From Mycobacterium kiyosense (GTDB taxonomy: Bacteria > Actinomycetota > Actinomycetes > Mycobacteriales > Mycobacteriaceae), in contig AP025179.1 in NCBI GenBank assembly GCA_021654635.1, forward strand, positions 3,596,001 to 3,660,000: DNA of 64,000 nucleotides. The letters are read 5' to 3'. Shown here one piece after another: positions 41,523 through 52,969 of this stretch (the stretch's first letter is position 1; the number at the start of each line of letters is the position of its first letter). The position numbers and the translations under genes are program-made. The notes below the pieces were generated by a model, which worked only from the letters and a program-made list of their open reading frames with translations, did no database searches and was not told the origin of the DNA.

Positions 41523-41800
41523 GTGATCAAGGTTAGTGGTCGCCGGGAGCCCGGCTACACGATCTCCACGACCAGCACCACATCCGCGGCAGAGATCCTG
41601 GTGGAGCCCGCCCGAACACGCTGTCTGGAACCACGACGATGTCGGGACCACGAACACTCGGTGGGAACGATTCTTTCGTGATCACCTCGACCTCAGGGAC
41701 CGCCTCGACCCCAGCGGGCAGGTGATCCTCGAGGAGGGGCTCAGCAAGCCGCGCGGCACGTGCGCAAGGTCGGACACCGGCCGCCTCCTCTCGCCCTGGA
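41523..41800 (-). pseudogene. Uma2 (DUF820) family endonuclease remnant
   Basis: The minus strand reads ARAARLAEPLLEDHLPAGVE, then VPEVEVITKESFPPSVRGPD and IVVVPDSVFGRA. After a frameshift it continues RISAADVVLVVEIV, a stop codon (TAG, where the family normally has Ser), and PGSRRPL. This is the core of Uma2 proteins, which share a PD-(D/E)xK nuclease-like fold and often occur as abundant paralogues in high-GC bacteria. The N-terminal part is scrambled and the C terminus is lost against the uvrC start. Unlike the other frameshifted genes here, it carries both a frameshift and a nonsense change, so it is real decay. Confidence 0.72.
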
Positions 41801-41898
41801 ACCCGAATACATGCAGACTACGCGCAACGACGATCACCACCGAGTCTGACGAAACCACCGACAACAGGTCCGCGACAGGCGGCGCCGTCACAACGGCC

Positions 41899-44139
<2,241 letters not shown>

Positions 44140-44229
44140 CGTTGCTACCTTGCTGTCGGCGCTGTCCTAGCTGAAGAGCCCACCGGAGCCCTCGTGCTGC
44201 ATTCAGTATGAACCACTACTTCAGCTCAG

Positions 44230-44850
44230 TTATTGCCCCTGCTTGTTCAGTGGGACATGCAACAGCCGCTCCACATACTTGGCGATCACGTCGACCTCCA
44301 GGTTGACCTGGGTTCCCACCGGCGCCGACCCCAGCGTGGTCAGCTCCCGCGTGGTCGGAATCAGCGAGACCTCGAACCAGTCGCGGGGCTGGTCGCCGAG
44401 GCCCGAGACGGTCAACGAGATGCCGTCGACGGTGATCGACCCCTTCTCCACCACATAGCGGGCGACCGTCGCCGGCATTTCGACGCGCACCACTTCCCAG
44501 TGCTCAGAAGGTGTGCGAGCGACGATCTCACCGGTCCCGTCCACATGGCCCTGCACGATGTGTCCACCCAACCGGCTGTTGATCGCGGCCGCGCGCTCCA
44601 GATTCACCCGGCTGCCGGGTCGCAGCCCGCCCAGGTTGGAGCGGTTCAGCGTCTCGGCCATCACGTCGGCACTGAACTGTCCGTCGGCCAGCACATCGAC
44701 CACGGTGAGGCACACCCCGTTGACGGCGATCGAGTCGCCGTGGCCGGCGTCGGCGGTGACAGTGGGGCCCCGGATGATCAGCCGCGCCGCGTCGACCAGG
44801 GCGTCGCGGCCCGTCACCTCGCCCAGTTCCTCGACAATTCCGGTGAACAT
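44230..44850 (-). CDS. ribE: riboflavin synthase alpha subunit
   Basis: Riboflavin synthase dismutates two lumazine molecules to riboflavin (ribC in M. tuberculosis naming). It has 206 residues made of two lumazine-binding domains: [12 protein letters not shown] with [20 protein letters not shown] in the first, and [13 protein letters not shown] with [14 protein letters not shown] in the second. Its start is 84 bases from the divergent lprG start, so the promoters are compact or overlapping. No FMN riboswitch was recognised in this gap. Confidence 0.96.
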   Translation of the reverse strand: MFTGIVEELGEVTGRDALVDAARLIIRGPTVTADAGHGDSIAVNGVCLTVVDVLADGQFSADVMAETLNRSNLGGLRPGSRVNLERAAAINSRLGGHIVQGHVDGTGEIVARTPSEHWEVVRVEMPATVARYVVEKGSITVDGISLTVSGLGDQPRDWFEVSLIPTTRELTTLGSAPVGTQVNLEVDVIAKYVERLLHVPLNKQGQ

Positions 44851-44934
44851 CGCACCAGGTTAATAAGTACGGCGGCCCTTGGGCACCCGCCTGGGTCCCA
44901 GGTCCACACATGCGCACCCTCTACGATGCTGGGT

Positions 44935-45642
44935 ATGCAAACCCCCCGCCGGCTTATGGCTGTCCTTGCTGCGTTGAGCATCGCGACCACGCTGGTCGCC
45001 GGGTGCTCGATCAGCAAGAAGGCCAAAGGTGGTCCGCTGCCTGACGGGAAGACGCTGGTCACCCAATCCGCCGAAGTCACCAAAGGCGTCAAGAGCGCAC
45101 ACCTGGTCCTGACGGTCAACGGCAAAATTACGGGGCTGCCCCTTAAAACGCTCACCGGCGATCTGACCACCACCCCGACCACCGCGGGCAAGGGGACCGC
45201 CAGAATCATCATCATCGGCAGCGAGATAGAAGCCGACTTCGTGATTCTGGACGGCGAGCTTTACACCACCGCTCTCACCCCGGGTAAATGGGACGACGTG
45301 GGCAAGATCGACGAACTTCTGCATTACGACCCGTCGGCAATCCTGAACCCCGACACGGGCGTCGCCAACATCCTGGCCAACCTCAACGATCCGAAGGCGC
45401 AGGGCCGCGACACGATCAACGGGCAGAGCGCGGTTCGCGTCAGCGGAAACGTCAACGCCGACGTCGTGAACAAGCTCGCACCACTGGGCGCGACGGGATC
45501 GACTCCGACCACAGTCTGGATCCAGGAGACCGGTGATCACCAGCTCGCGCAGGTCATGCTCGACAAGGGTTCCGGTAATTCGATCCAGATGACGCTGTCG
45601 AACTGGAACCAGCCCGTCCAGGTCACGAAGCCGGGGAACTGA
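44935..45642 (+). CDS. lprG: lipoprotein LprG
   Basis: LprG is a lipid-binding lipoprotein that, with the P55 pump, moves triacylglycerol and glycolipids to the outer envelope. It has 235 residues; the signal peptide ends with the lipobox LVAGC (Cys near residue 24). The mature fold reads [20 protein letters not shown] and [20 protein letters not shown], typical of the LppX/LprG family. The longer in-frame extension upstream runs through ribE and is spurious. The stop overlaps the next ATG (TGATG at 45640-45644). Confidence 0.96.
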   Translation: MQTPRRLMAVLAALSIATTLVAGCSISKKAKGGPLPDGKTLVTQSAEVTKGVKSAHLVLTVNGKITGLPLKTLTGDLTTTPTTAGKGTARIIIIGSEIEADFVILDGELYTTALTPGKWDDVGKIDELLHYDPSAILNPDTGVANILANLNDPKAQGRDTINGQSAVRVSGNVNADVVNKLAPLGATGSTPTTVWIQETGDHQLAQVMLDKGSGNSIQMTLSNWNQPVQVTKPGN

Positions 45643-47234
45643 TGACGATGCGAGCAGGACGCCGAATAGCAATCAGCGCGGGCAGCCTTGCGGTGCTGCT
45701 AGGTGCGCTCGACACCTACGTCGTGGTCACGATCATGCGCGACATCATGGGCAGTGTCGGTATTCCGGTCAATCAGCTGCAGCGAATCACCTGGATAGTC
45801 ACGCTGTACCTGCTGGGGTATATCGCCGCGATGCCGCTGCTGGGTCGGGCGTCGGACCGGTTCGGGCGCAAGTTCGTCCTGCAATCCAGCTTGGCGTTGT
45901 TCATCGTCGGTTCGGTGCTCACCGCGATGTCGGTGAAACTGGGCAACTGGAACCCGGAGTTCGGCGATTACATGGTCGATCCCGATCCCAACCGCGCATT
46001 CCACTACTTGATCGCCGGGCGAACCATCCAGGGCATCGCCAGCGGTGCCCTGCTGCCGGTCACACTGGCGCTGGGCGCCGACCTGTGGGCTGAACGGAAT
46101 CGGGCCGGCGTGCTCGGCGGTATCGGCGCCGCCCAGGAACTCGGCAGCGTGCTGGGTCCGCTGTACGGCATCTTCATCGTGTGGCTGTTGCACGACTGGC
46201 GCGACGTGTTCTGGGTCAACGTGCCGCTCACCTTGATCGCGATGGTGATGATCCACTTCAGCCTGCCGTCGCACGAACGCAGTGCGAAGCGGGAGAAGAT
46301 CGATATCACCGGCGGTTTGCTGTTGGCGCTCGCGCTGGGTCTGGCGGTGATCGGTCTGTACAACCCCAAACCGGACGGCAAAGAGGTGTTGCCCTCTTAC
46401 GGCCCACCGCTGGTGATCGGCGCGGTGGTGGCGGGGGTGTTGTTCTTCGTCTGGGAACGCTTTGCTCGCACCCGGCTCATCGAACCGGCCGGCGTGCACT
46501 TCCGGCCGTTCCTGTCGGCGTTGGGCGCCTCGGTGTGCGCCGGCGCGGCGCTGATGGTCACCTTGGTCAACGTCGAGCTGTTCGGTCAGGGTGTGCTCGC
46601 AATGGATCAGAATCAGGCGGCGGGTCTGTTGCTGTGGTTCCTGATCGCGCTGCCGATCGGCGCGGTGATCGGGGGGTGGATCGCCACCCGAACCGGCGAC
46701 CGCGTCGTGGTCTTCGTGGGGCTGCTGATCGCAGGCAGCGGATACTGGCTCATCTCGTACTGGCGCGCCAACCTGTTGAACCAGCGCCACGACATCTTCG
46801 GCCTGTTCACCCTCCCTGCGGTGCACACCGACCTGCTGGTGGCGGGACTGGGTCTCGGCCTGGTGATCGGCCCGCTGTCCTCGGCTGCGCTGCGGGTGGT
46901 TCCTGCCGCTCAGCACGGCATAGCGTCGGCGTCGGTGGTGGTCGCCAGGATGACCGGCATGTTGATCGGTGTGGCCGCGCTGACCGCGTGGGGGCTCTAC
47001 CGGTTCAATCAGATTGTGGCTGAGTCGCCGGTCTCGCAGGGTTCCTACGTACATGCGTTCGCGTTGATGTACGGGGACATCTTCAAGGTCACGGTGGCGA
47101 TCTGCGTCGTCGGAGCTTTGCTCGGTTTGTTGATCGGCGCACGCACTGAGCACGCGGGGCCGGACGACCAGCCGGTTACGCCCGGCCAGCCGTCGTTCGA
47201 ACCGGCACCGGCGACTACCGAGCAACCAGGCTGA
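45642..47234 (+). CDS. MFS efflux/lipid exporter P55
   Basis: This is a DHA2-type major facilitator with about 14 transmembrane helices and 530 residues, partner of LprG in triacylglycerol export and drug resistance (Rv1410c in M. tuberculosis). The inter-helix motif [14 protein letters not shown] (motif A) is near residue 70, and [20 protein letters not shown] near residue 140 is typical. A second in-frame ATG at 45648 begins MRAGRR and may be the true start. The stop overlaps the convergent ribD gene by 20 bases. Confidence 0.95.
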   Translation: MTMRAGRRIAISAGSLAVLLGALDTYVVVTIMRDIMGSVGIPVNQLQRITWIVTLYLLGYIAAMPLLGRASDRFGRKFVLQSSLALFIVGSVLTAMSVKLGNWNPEFGDYMVDPDPNRAFHYLIAGRTIQGIASGALLPVTLALGADLWAERNRAGVLGGIGAAQELGSVLGPLYGIFIVWLLHDWRDVFWVNVPLTLIAMVMIHFSLPSHERSAKREKIDITGGLLLALALGLAVIGLYNPKPDGKEVLPSYGPPLVIGAVVAGVLFFVWERFARTRLIEPAGVHFRPFLSALGASVCAGAALMVTLVNVELFGQGVLAMDQNQAAGLLLWFLIALPIGAVIGGWIATRTGDRVVVFVGLLIAGSGYWLISYWRANLLNQRHDIFGLFTLPAVHTDLLVAGLGLGLVIGPLSSAALRVVPAAQHGIASASVVVARMTGMLIGVAALTAWGLYRFNQIVAESPVSQGSYVHAFALMYGDIFKVTVAICVVGALLGLLIGARTEHAGPDDQPVTPGQPSFEPAPATTEQPG

Positions 47235-48246
47235 GCAGCAGATCCGGGCCGACCTGCTCGACGCTGTCGAACTGCCAGCGCAACGCGTGCACCATGCTGG
47301 ACACCCCGACGTCGTCGACCGCGGTCACCGGTCCGCCCAGCAGGATCGGCGCGACGTAGGCCAGGATCCGGTTGATCGCCCCGGCCCGCAGGAACGCCCC
47401 GGCCAGGGTCGGCCCGCCTTCGAGCAGGATGTCGGTGCGGTCGGCCAGCGCCCGGAGCACCTCGACGGGCTCGTGCGTGCGGATCACCATGGTGCGCGAA
47501 TCGTCGTTGAGCACTTTGGCTTCCGGCGGCACTTCGCGCTTGCCCACCACCACCCGTAACGGTTGCTGTGGGGCCAGCGACCCGTCCGGCAGCCGGGCGG
47601 TCAGCGCGGGGTCGTCGGCGAAAACCGTGCCGGTGCCGACGACGATCGCGTCGGCGATGGCCCGGCGGCGATGCAGGTCCGCGCGGGACGCCTCGCTGGA
47701 AATCCATTGACTGGACCCGTCGGCGGCGGCGCTGCGACCGTCGATGCTGGTGGCGTACTTCCACGTCACATGCGGCAGGCCGGTGCGCTGCTTGTACAGC
47801 CATTCCCGCAGCGGGCCCGCCGCGACCTGATCGGCCAACAGCCCGGAACGCACCTGCACACCGGCCGCGTTGAGCCGGCCGGCGCCGCCGCCCGCGATTC
47901 CGTTCGGGTCGTTGACGCCGAAGATCACCGTCCCCACCCGCGCCTCGATGAGTGCGTTGACACAGGGCGGCGTCTTGCCGAAGTGGTTGCAGGGCTCCAT
48001 GGTGACCACCGCGATACCGCCGGCGGCCAGGCCGCCCGCCCGGCGCAGGGCGATCACTTCGGCGTGGTCGCCGCCGGACGGCTGGGTGGCGCCGACGCCC
48101 ACTACCCTGCCCTCCTGGTCGACGATGACGGCGCCGACCGGCGGGTTGGGGTAAGTGGTGCCTTTGACCTGATAGGAGTGCTCGATGGCCAACCGCATGG
48201 CCTCTTCGAGGCTCTTGACCTGCTCCGGGGAATTCGGGACGGTCAT
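47215..48246 (-). CDS. ribD: riboflavin biosynthesis deaminase/reductase
   Basis: This bifunctional enzyme deaminates and reduces the pyrimidine intermediate of riboflavin synthesis (ribG in M. tuberculosis). It has 343 residues from the ATG at 48246. The zinc deaminase site is [15 protein letters not shown] and [11 protein letters not shown]; the reductase domain begins near [20 protein letters not shown] and includes [20 protein letters not shown]. Its ATG overlaps the rpe stop (ATGA). It is split from the other rib genes by lprG-P55. Confidence 0.96.
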   Translation of the reverse strand: MTVPNSPEQVKSLEEAMRLAIEHSYQVKGTTYPNPPVGAVIVDQEGRVVGVGATQPSGGDHAEVIALRRAGGLAAGGIAVVTMEPCNHFGKTPPCVNALIEARVGTVIFGVNDPNGIAGGGAGRLNAAGVQVRSGLLADQVAAGPLREWLYKQRTGLPHVTWKYATSIDGRSAAADGSSQWISSEASRADLHRRRAIADAIVVGTGTVFADDPALTARLPDGSLAPQQPLRVVVGKREVPPEAKVLNDDSRTMVIRTHEPVEVLRALADRTDILLEGGPTLAGAFLRAGAINRILAYVAPILLGGPVTAVDDVGVSSMVHALRWQFDSVEQVGPDLLLSLVAR

Positions 48247-48941
48247 GAGCCGCTCACCCGGCGCAGGTGCGGTGACTTCGCCGCGGCCTGGCTCCGTAGC
48301 GCTGCGACGGCGGCGGCCGGATCTGCGGCGCCGTACACCGCGGATCCGGCGACGAAGCAGTCGACGCCGGCTTCGGCGGCCTGCTCGATGGTGTCCTCGT
48401 TGATCCCGCCGTCGATCTCGATCACGATCGTCAACTCCCCTGCATCCACCAGCTTTCGGGCCGTGCGCACCTTGCTGAGCACCTCCGGGATGAAGCTCTG
48501 CCCGCCGAATCCGGGCTCGACGGACATGATGAGCAGGGTGTCGAAGTGCGACAGGATCTCCAGGTAAGGCTCCAACCGCGTTCCCGGCTTGACGCTGATG
48601 CCCGCTTTGGAACCTGCGGCCCGGATGTCGCGGGCCACCCCGATCGGGTTGTCGGTGGCTTCGGCGTGGAAGGTGACGTTGTAAGCACCGGCCTCGGCAT
48701 ATGGCGGCGCCCACTTGTCCGGGTTGTCGATCATCAGATGGCAGTCCATCGGGATGTCGCTGGCCGCCAGCAGGCTCTCCACCACCGGAAGGCCGATGGT
48801 GAGGTTCGGCACGAAATGGTTGTCCATCACGTCGACGTGCAACCAGTCGGCACCTGCTACCGCGTCAGCCTGGTCAGCGAGGCGGGCGAAGTCGGCGGCC
48901 AGAATCGACGGTGCGATCAGCGGTCCCCCCGTAGAAGGCAT
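48243..48941 (-). CDS. rpe: ribulose-phosphate 3-epimerase
   Basis: This enzyme interconverts ribulose 5-phosphate and xylulose 5-phosphate. It has 232 residues from the ATG at 48941 ([20 protein letters not shown]); a GTG at 48950 directly after the rsmB stop is possible. [19 protein letters not shown] and [22 protein letters not shown] blocks ([20 protein letters not shown]) hold the metal and catalytic residues, and [20 protein letters not shown] is near residue 175. It supplies ribulose 5-phosphate, the ribBA substrate, which explains its place beside ribD. Confidence 0.96.
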   Translation of the reverse strand: MPSTGGPLIAPSILAADFARLADQADAVAGADWLHVDVMDNHFVPNLTIGLPVVESLLAASDIPMDCHLMIDNPDKWAPPYAEAGAYNVTFHAEATDNPIGVARDIRAAGSKAGISVKPGTRLEPYLEILSHFDTLLIMSVEPGFGGQSFIPEVLSKVRTARKLVDAGELTIVIEIDGGINEDTIEQAAEAGVDCFVAGSAVYGAADPAAAVAALRSQAAAKSPHLRRVSGS

Positions 48942-48951
48942 GAGCGACACC

Positions 48952-50391
48952 TTACTGGCGGCGCAGGGCCGCTGCGAACATGGCGTCGGTGCCGTGTCGG
49001 TGCGGCCACAGCTGCACGTATTGGCCGGACGGGCCTTGCGCCAACCCCTGCTCGACCGGCGCGAAGAACGGGCGGGTGTCCAGCGCCGTCACCGGGTGGC
49101 GGCGCAGGGCGTCGGCGACCACACCGACCGTCTCGGCCAGGTGCGGCGAGCAGGTCGAATAGAGCACCACCCCACCCGGACGGGTCAGCGAGATCGCCGC
49201 GGCCAGTAGTTCGCGCTGCAGCTTGGCCAGGGCGGGGACGTCGGCGGGCTGACGCCGCCAGCGCGCCTCGGGACGCCGGCGCAGGGCACCCAGCCCGGTG
49301 CACGGCACGTCGACCAGGACCCGGTCGAAGCCGGGTTGCAAGCCCATCGACTGCGGCTCGCGCCCGTCTGCCCGCACCACCTCCACCGGCAACCCGCGGG
49401 TGTTCTCCACCACCAGGTCGGCCCGGTGCGGGGCCGGTTCCACCGCGGTCACCGTGGCACCGGTCTGCGCTCCCAGCGCGGCCAGCAGTGCGGTCTTGCC
49501 GCCCGGTCCGGCGCACAGGTCGAGCCAGCGCCCGGCGTCGTCGTCGACCGGGATCAGCGTGAGCGCGCGGGCCACCAACTGGCTGCCCTCGTCCTGCACC
49601 AATGCCTGCCCGTCGCGCACCGGCGCCAGCTGCCCGGGGTCGCCGCCGGGCAGATACACCGCGAACGGCGAGTAGCGGCCGACCTCGCCGTGGACTGCCT
49701 GAGCCAGTTCGGCGGCGCTGAGCACTCCGGGGCGGGCCGCCAGATGCACCTGTGGGCGTTCGTCGTCGCTGGCCAGCACCGCGTCGAGTTCGCCGGCGTC
49801 CGCGCCCAGCGCGTCGGCGAAGGCCTGGGCGATCCAGCGCGGATGGGCGTGCCGGAACGCCGCACGACCCACCGGGTCGTTGTCGGGGGCGAGTTCGTCC
49901 AGCCAGGACTTCTCGTCGCGACCGGCGATGGTGCGCAGCACGCCGTTGACGAAACCTGCTCGCGCCGAATCGAATTCGATACCAGCCTGGTCGACGGTGG
50001 TGGACACCGCGGCGTGCGCCTCGACCCGGGTGCGCAACAGCTGGTAGGCCCCCAACCGCAGCAGGTCCAGCAGCACCGGGTCGATGGTGTCCGGCGCGCG
50101 TCCGGCGGCCGCGCCGATCACGGCGTCCAGCAGACCCCGGGTGCGGCAGGTGCCGTAGGTCAGTTCGGTGGCGAAAGCGGCGTCGCGGCCGGTGATTTCG
50201 CGTTCGCGCAGCAGCGCGGGCAGCACCAGGTTGGCGTAGGCGCTGCGCTCGGTGACCGCACGCAGTGCGTCGAAGGCGGCTTTGCGGGCGGGGTCCAGGG
50301 GTTTGCGGCGGGGGCCCTTGGGGCGTTGCGGGCCGGGAGGTTTTCGGTGCTGCCGGTCCGGCCGTTTCCGGTACGGCTCGTCCTGGCTCAT
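48952..50391 (-). CDS. rsmB: 16S rRNA (cytosine-C5)-methyltransferase RsmB/Fmu
   Basis: This SAM-dependent enzyme makes m5C in 16S rRNA. It has 479 residues from the ATG at 50391: a basic head ([20 protein letters not shown]), an N-terminal NusB-like domain (residues 35-165), then the methyltransferase with [18 protein letters not shown]. The catalytic cysteine motifs [15 protein letters not shown] and YSTCSPH are present. The ATG overlaps the fmt stop (ATGA), and the stop leaves 10 bases to the rpe ATG. Confidence 0.95.
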   Translation of the reverse strand: MSQDEPYRKRPDRQHRKPPGPQRPKGPRRKPLDPARKAAFDALRAVTERSAYANLVLPALLREREITGRDAAFATELTYGTCRTRGLLDAVIGAAAGRAPDTIDPVLLDLLRLGAYQLLRTRVEAHAAVSTTVDQAGIEFDSARAGFVNGVLRTIAGRDEKSWLDELAPDNDPVGRAAFRHAHPRWIAQAFADALGADAGELDAVLASDDERPQVHLAARPGVLSAAELAQAVHGEVGRYSPFAVYLPGGDPGQLAPVRDGQALVQDEGSQLVARALTLIPVDDDAGRWLDLCAGPGGKTALLAALGAQTGATVTAVEPAPHRADLVVENTRGLPVEVVRADGREPQSMGLQPGFDRVLVDVPCTGLGALRRRPEARWRRQPADVPALAKLQRELLAAAISLTRPGGVVLYSTCSPHLAETVGVVADALRRHPVTALDTRPFFAPVEQGLAQGPSGQYVQLWPHRHGTDAMFAAALRRQ

Positions 50392-51322
50392 GAGGCGGTG
50401 ACCGTATCGTCCAGCCGGGCGCCGCGCGCCCAGTCCGCGGCGTTCATCGGTTTCTTGCCGGGCGGTTGGATCTGCCCCAGCCGCACAGGTTCCGACGCGG
50501 TGCCGACCCACACGTCCTTACGCCCCACCCGGACGGCGCCGGGTGCCAGATCATCCTCGGCGCCCGAATCGAGTTGCACCGGGCCGACTTTCACACGCAG
50601 ATCACCGATCATGGTCCAGGCGCCCCGGATTCGGCGTGACCGCCCGGATCCTGCGTTCGACCACCTGCGCGGGCAGGTCCCAGCGGATCCGGGCCTGTTC
50701 CACGGTGATCTTGGGCGCCAGGCTGACCCCCTCGGTGGGCTGCGGTTTGGGCACCAACGTGCCCTTCGGCGATGCCGTCCAGGGTGGCCGACAACAGCTG
50801 GGCGCCCGAAACCGCAAGCCGCTCAAGCAGATCCCCGGCGGTGTCGGTGGGACGGATGGTCTCGGTGAGCACGCCGTAGACCGGCCCGGAGTCCAGGCTG
50901 GGCTCGATCTGGAAGGTGGTGGCTCCGGTGATCGTGTCGCCGGCGGCGATCGCGGCCTGCACCGGCGCGGCCCCGCGCCAGGCGGGCAGCAACGAGAAGT
51001 GCAGGTTCACCCAACCGTAAGGGGGGACCGCGAGCAGCCCGTCGCCGAGCAGCGCACCGTAGGCGACGACCGCGCAACATTGCGGCGCCCACTCGCGCAG
51101 TTCTTCGACGAACTCCGCGGAATTGGGCCGCGACGGTCTCAGCACCGGGATGCCACGATCGAGCGCCTCGCGGGCCACCGGCGACGGCTCCGGCCGCCCG
51201 CGCCGTCCCGACGCGGCATCGGGCCTGGTCAGCACGGCGACCACATCGTGGTTGGGCGAGTCGATCAGCTGACGCAGGGCGGGCAGCGCGGGTTCGGGGG
51301 TGCCGGCGAAGACGAGGCGCAC
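50388..51322 (-). CDS. fmt: methionyl-tRNA formyltransferase, two frameshifts in the C-terminal half
   Basis: Fmt formylates initiator Met-tRNA. The N-terminal catalytic domain is intact ([40 protein letters not shown] with the NLHxSLLP motif, [15 protein letters not shown]). The frame then breaks at CCC (50762-50764), after [12 protein letters not shown], and continues one base shifted as [20 protein letters not shown]. It breaks again at CCCC (50623-50626), after IRAVTPNPG, continuing [20 protein letters not shown] to the TGA at 50388. Deleting one base at each site restores 310 residues, the normal length. fmt is important for growth, so real double inactivation is unlikely. Confidence 0.93.
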
Positions 51323-51398
51323 CGCAACAGTCTAGAAAGGCCGGCTGACGTGCCGTGGACCACAAGCGCAGAAGATTCTCAGCTAGTCACAATATTTC

Positions 51399-51418
51399 GT
51401 AGGCATACTGTGTCCTAC
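51399..51418. promoter_or_regulatory. GTAGG/CCTAC dyad upstream of the methyltransferase gene
   Basis: Five-base perfect arms GTAGG and CCTAC are separated by 10 bases, about 70 bases upstream of the methyltransferase ATG, in the AT-richest part of the fmt/methyltransferase divergent gap. It is a candidate site for the neighbouring MarR regulator. The evidence is modest because the arms are short. Confidence 0.3.
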
Positions 51419-51487
51419 TGCATGTTTTATTGCGGTTCGGCGACGATGACGTCGTGCACATCCTCAACCCTTTTCGCAGGAGGTCAG

Positions 51488-52312
51488 ATGACCATCGGCA
51501 CACCCATCCGCGAGGACCAGACTCTGGCCAAGGCCCACCGCCAAATCTGGGCCCTGGGCGACTACGCACTGATGGCCGAGGAGGTGATGGCCCCACTGGG
51601 CCCGGTGCTGGTGACCGCGGCGGGCATCGGACCCGGCGTGCGGGTGCTCGATGTCGCCGCCGGATCGGGCAACATCTCGCTGCCCGCGGCCCGGACCGGC
51701 GCCACCGTCGTCTCCACCGACCTGACCCCGGAGTTGTTGCAGCGTTCCCAGCAACGCGCCGCAGCGCAGCGGCTGAACTTGCAGTACCTGGAAGCCAATG
51801 CCCAGTCACTTCCGTTCGGCGACAACAAGTTCGACGCCGTCGTATCGGCGATCGGGGTGATGTTCGCACCGGATCACCAGAGCGCCGCCGACGAGCTGGT
51901 CCGGGTCTGCCGTCCGGGCGGGACGATCGGGCTGATCAGCTCGACGCACGAAGGCTTCTTCGGACGGATGCTGGCGACCATCCGGCCCTACCGGCCGAGC
52001 CTTTCGGCGGCACTCCCGCCGTCGGCGCTGTGGGGACGCGAGGCCTACCTCCGCGGCATGCTCGGCGACCGCGTGTGCAACGTCAAGACGCAGCGTGGCT
52101 CGCTCGACGTGACCCGTTTCGACACGGCACAAGCAGTCCACGACTACTTCAAGAACCACTACGGCCCGACGATCGAGGCGTACGCCAACGTCGCCGGCAA
52201 CGCGGTGCTGGCCGCCGAACTCGACACGCAGTTGATCGAACTCGCCGAGGAATACCTCAGCGACGGCGTCATGGGGTGGGAGTACCTACTGCTCACCGCC
52301 GAAAAGCGCTGA
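51488..52312 (+). CDS. class I SAM-dependent methyltransferase (Rv1405c-like)
   Basis: This 274-residue methyltransferase has GVRVLDVAAGSGNISLPAAR (SAM site) near residue 42, LPFGDNKFDAVVSAIGVMFA near residue 98, and VRVCRPGGTIGLISSTHEGF following. The ATG at 51488 has GGAGG 6 bases upstream; the long in-frame reading before it overlaps fmt. In M. tuberculosis the orthologue is acid-induced and controlled by the MarR regulator Rv1404, whose counterpart lies just downstream on the other strand. Substrate is unknown. Confidence 0.9.
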   Translation: MTIGTPIREDQTLAKAHRQIWALGDYALMAEEVMAPLGPVLVTAAGIGPGVRVLDVAAGSGNISLPAARTGATVVSTDLTPELLQRSQQRAAAQRLNLQYLEANAQSLPFGDNKFDAVVSAIGVMFAPDHQSAADELVRVCRPGGTIGLISSTHEGFFGRMLATIRPYRPSLSAALPPSALWGREAYLRGMLGDRVCNVKTQRGSLDVTRFDTAQAVHDYFKNHYGPTIEAYANVAGNAVLAAELDTQLIELAEEYLSDGVMGWEYLLLTAEKR

Positions 52313-52332
52313 GCGCGTGGCCGGCCCGGCGC

Positions 52333-52818
52333 TCACATCTCCTCGATGTCGATGTGAGCGTCGGGTTCGCCGCCGGCTGCGGTGAACGCGGTCAGCGCTC
52401 GCACCAGGCCCTGCCGTTCCGTTGTGGGCATCTGCTCGACGATGCGCGCGATCTCCTTGCGCCGGTAGGCGGTGACCTGCCGGACCACCTCGCGGCCCCG
52501 CTTGGTCAACGCGGCCAGCAGTTCCCGGCGCGACGTCGGATGCGGCAGCCGATCGATCATCCCGGCGCTGACCAGCCGATCCACCATCCGCCCGGTGGCC
52601 GAGGGCTGCACGCCCAGCAGCGTGGCCAGCGTGGCCAGGTTCACCGGGCCCCGATTGGACAGGATCACCAGGGTGCGGAATTGCGGGATGGTGATGGTCT
52701 CGTCGACCTGAGCGATCGAGCGAGCCGAGATGGCGACCAGCAGTCGCGACGCGGTCAACAAGGAATCGGTGAGGATGTCGAGCGATTCATCGGCCGTTGT
52801 CGCGTTCTCCGTCGGCAT
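52333..52818 (-). CDS. MarR family regulator (Rv1404-like)
   Basis: This 161-residue winged-helix regulator starts at ATG 52818 (MPTENATTADESLDILTDSL). The DNA-binding region is LATLATLLGVQPSATGRMVD (helix-turn-helix, about residues 65-84) followed by the wing HPTSRRELLAALTKRGREVV. It is convergent with the methyltransferase gene (20 bases between stops), the same pairing as Rv1404-Rv1405c. A role in acid or host-stress response is taken from that orthologue. An in-frame start at 52866 is less likely. Confidence 0.9.
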   Translation of the reverse strand: MPTENATTADESLDILTDSLLTASRLLVAISARSIAQVDETITIPQFRTLVILSNRGPVNLATLATLLGVQPSATGRMVDRLVSAGMIDRLPHPTSRRELLAALTKRGREVVRQVTAYRRKEIARIVEQMPTTERQGLVRALTAFTAAGGEPDAHIDIEEM

Positions 52819-52969
52819 CACGGCCCCTTTCTCCCGGGGTAGCCCGGACGCTCGCTCCATGCTCACGACAGCGCAGAAAGCGTAACAGTTTCATAGTCGT
52901 ACGGAGTGATTGTTTCTAGCCTCAATAATTACTAGTGGTCATGTTCTGAACACCGGACGAGCGCGTCGA

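Noticed and set aside
44851..44934. FMN riboswitch before the riboflavin synthase gene
   Set aside because: Only 84 bases separate the divergent starts, and none of the conserved FMN-aptamer segments was seen.
50543..51487. N-terminal extension of the methyltransferase gene
   Set aside because: The frame runs opposite fmt; the ATG at 51488 has a strong ribosome-binding site and gives the normal family length.
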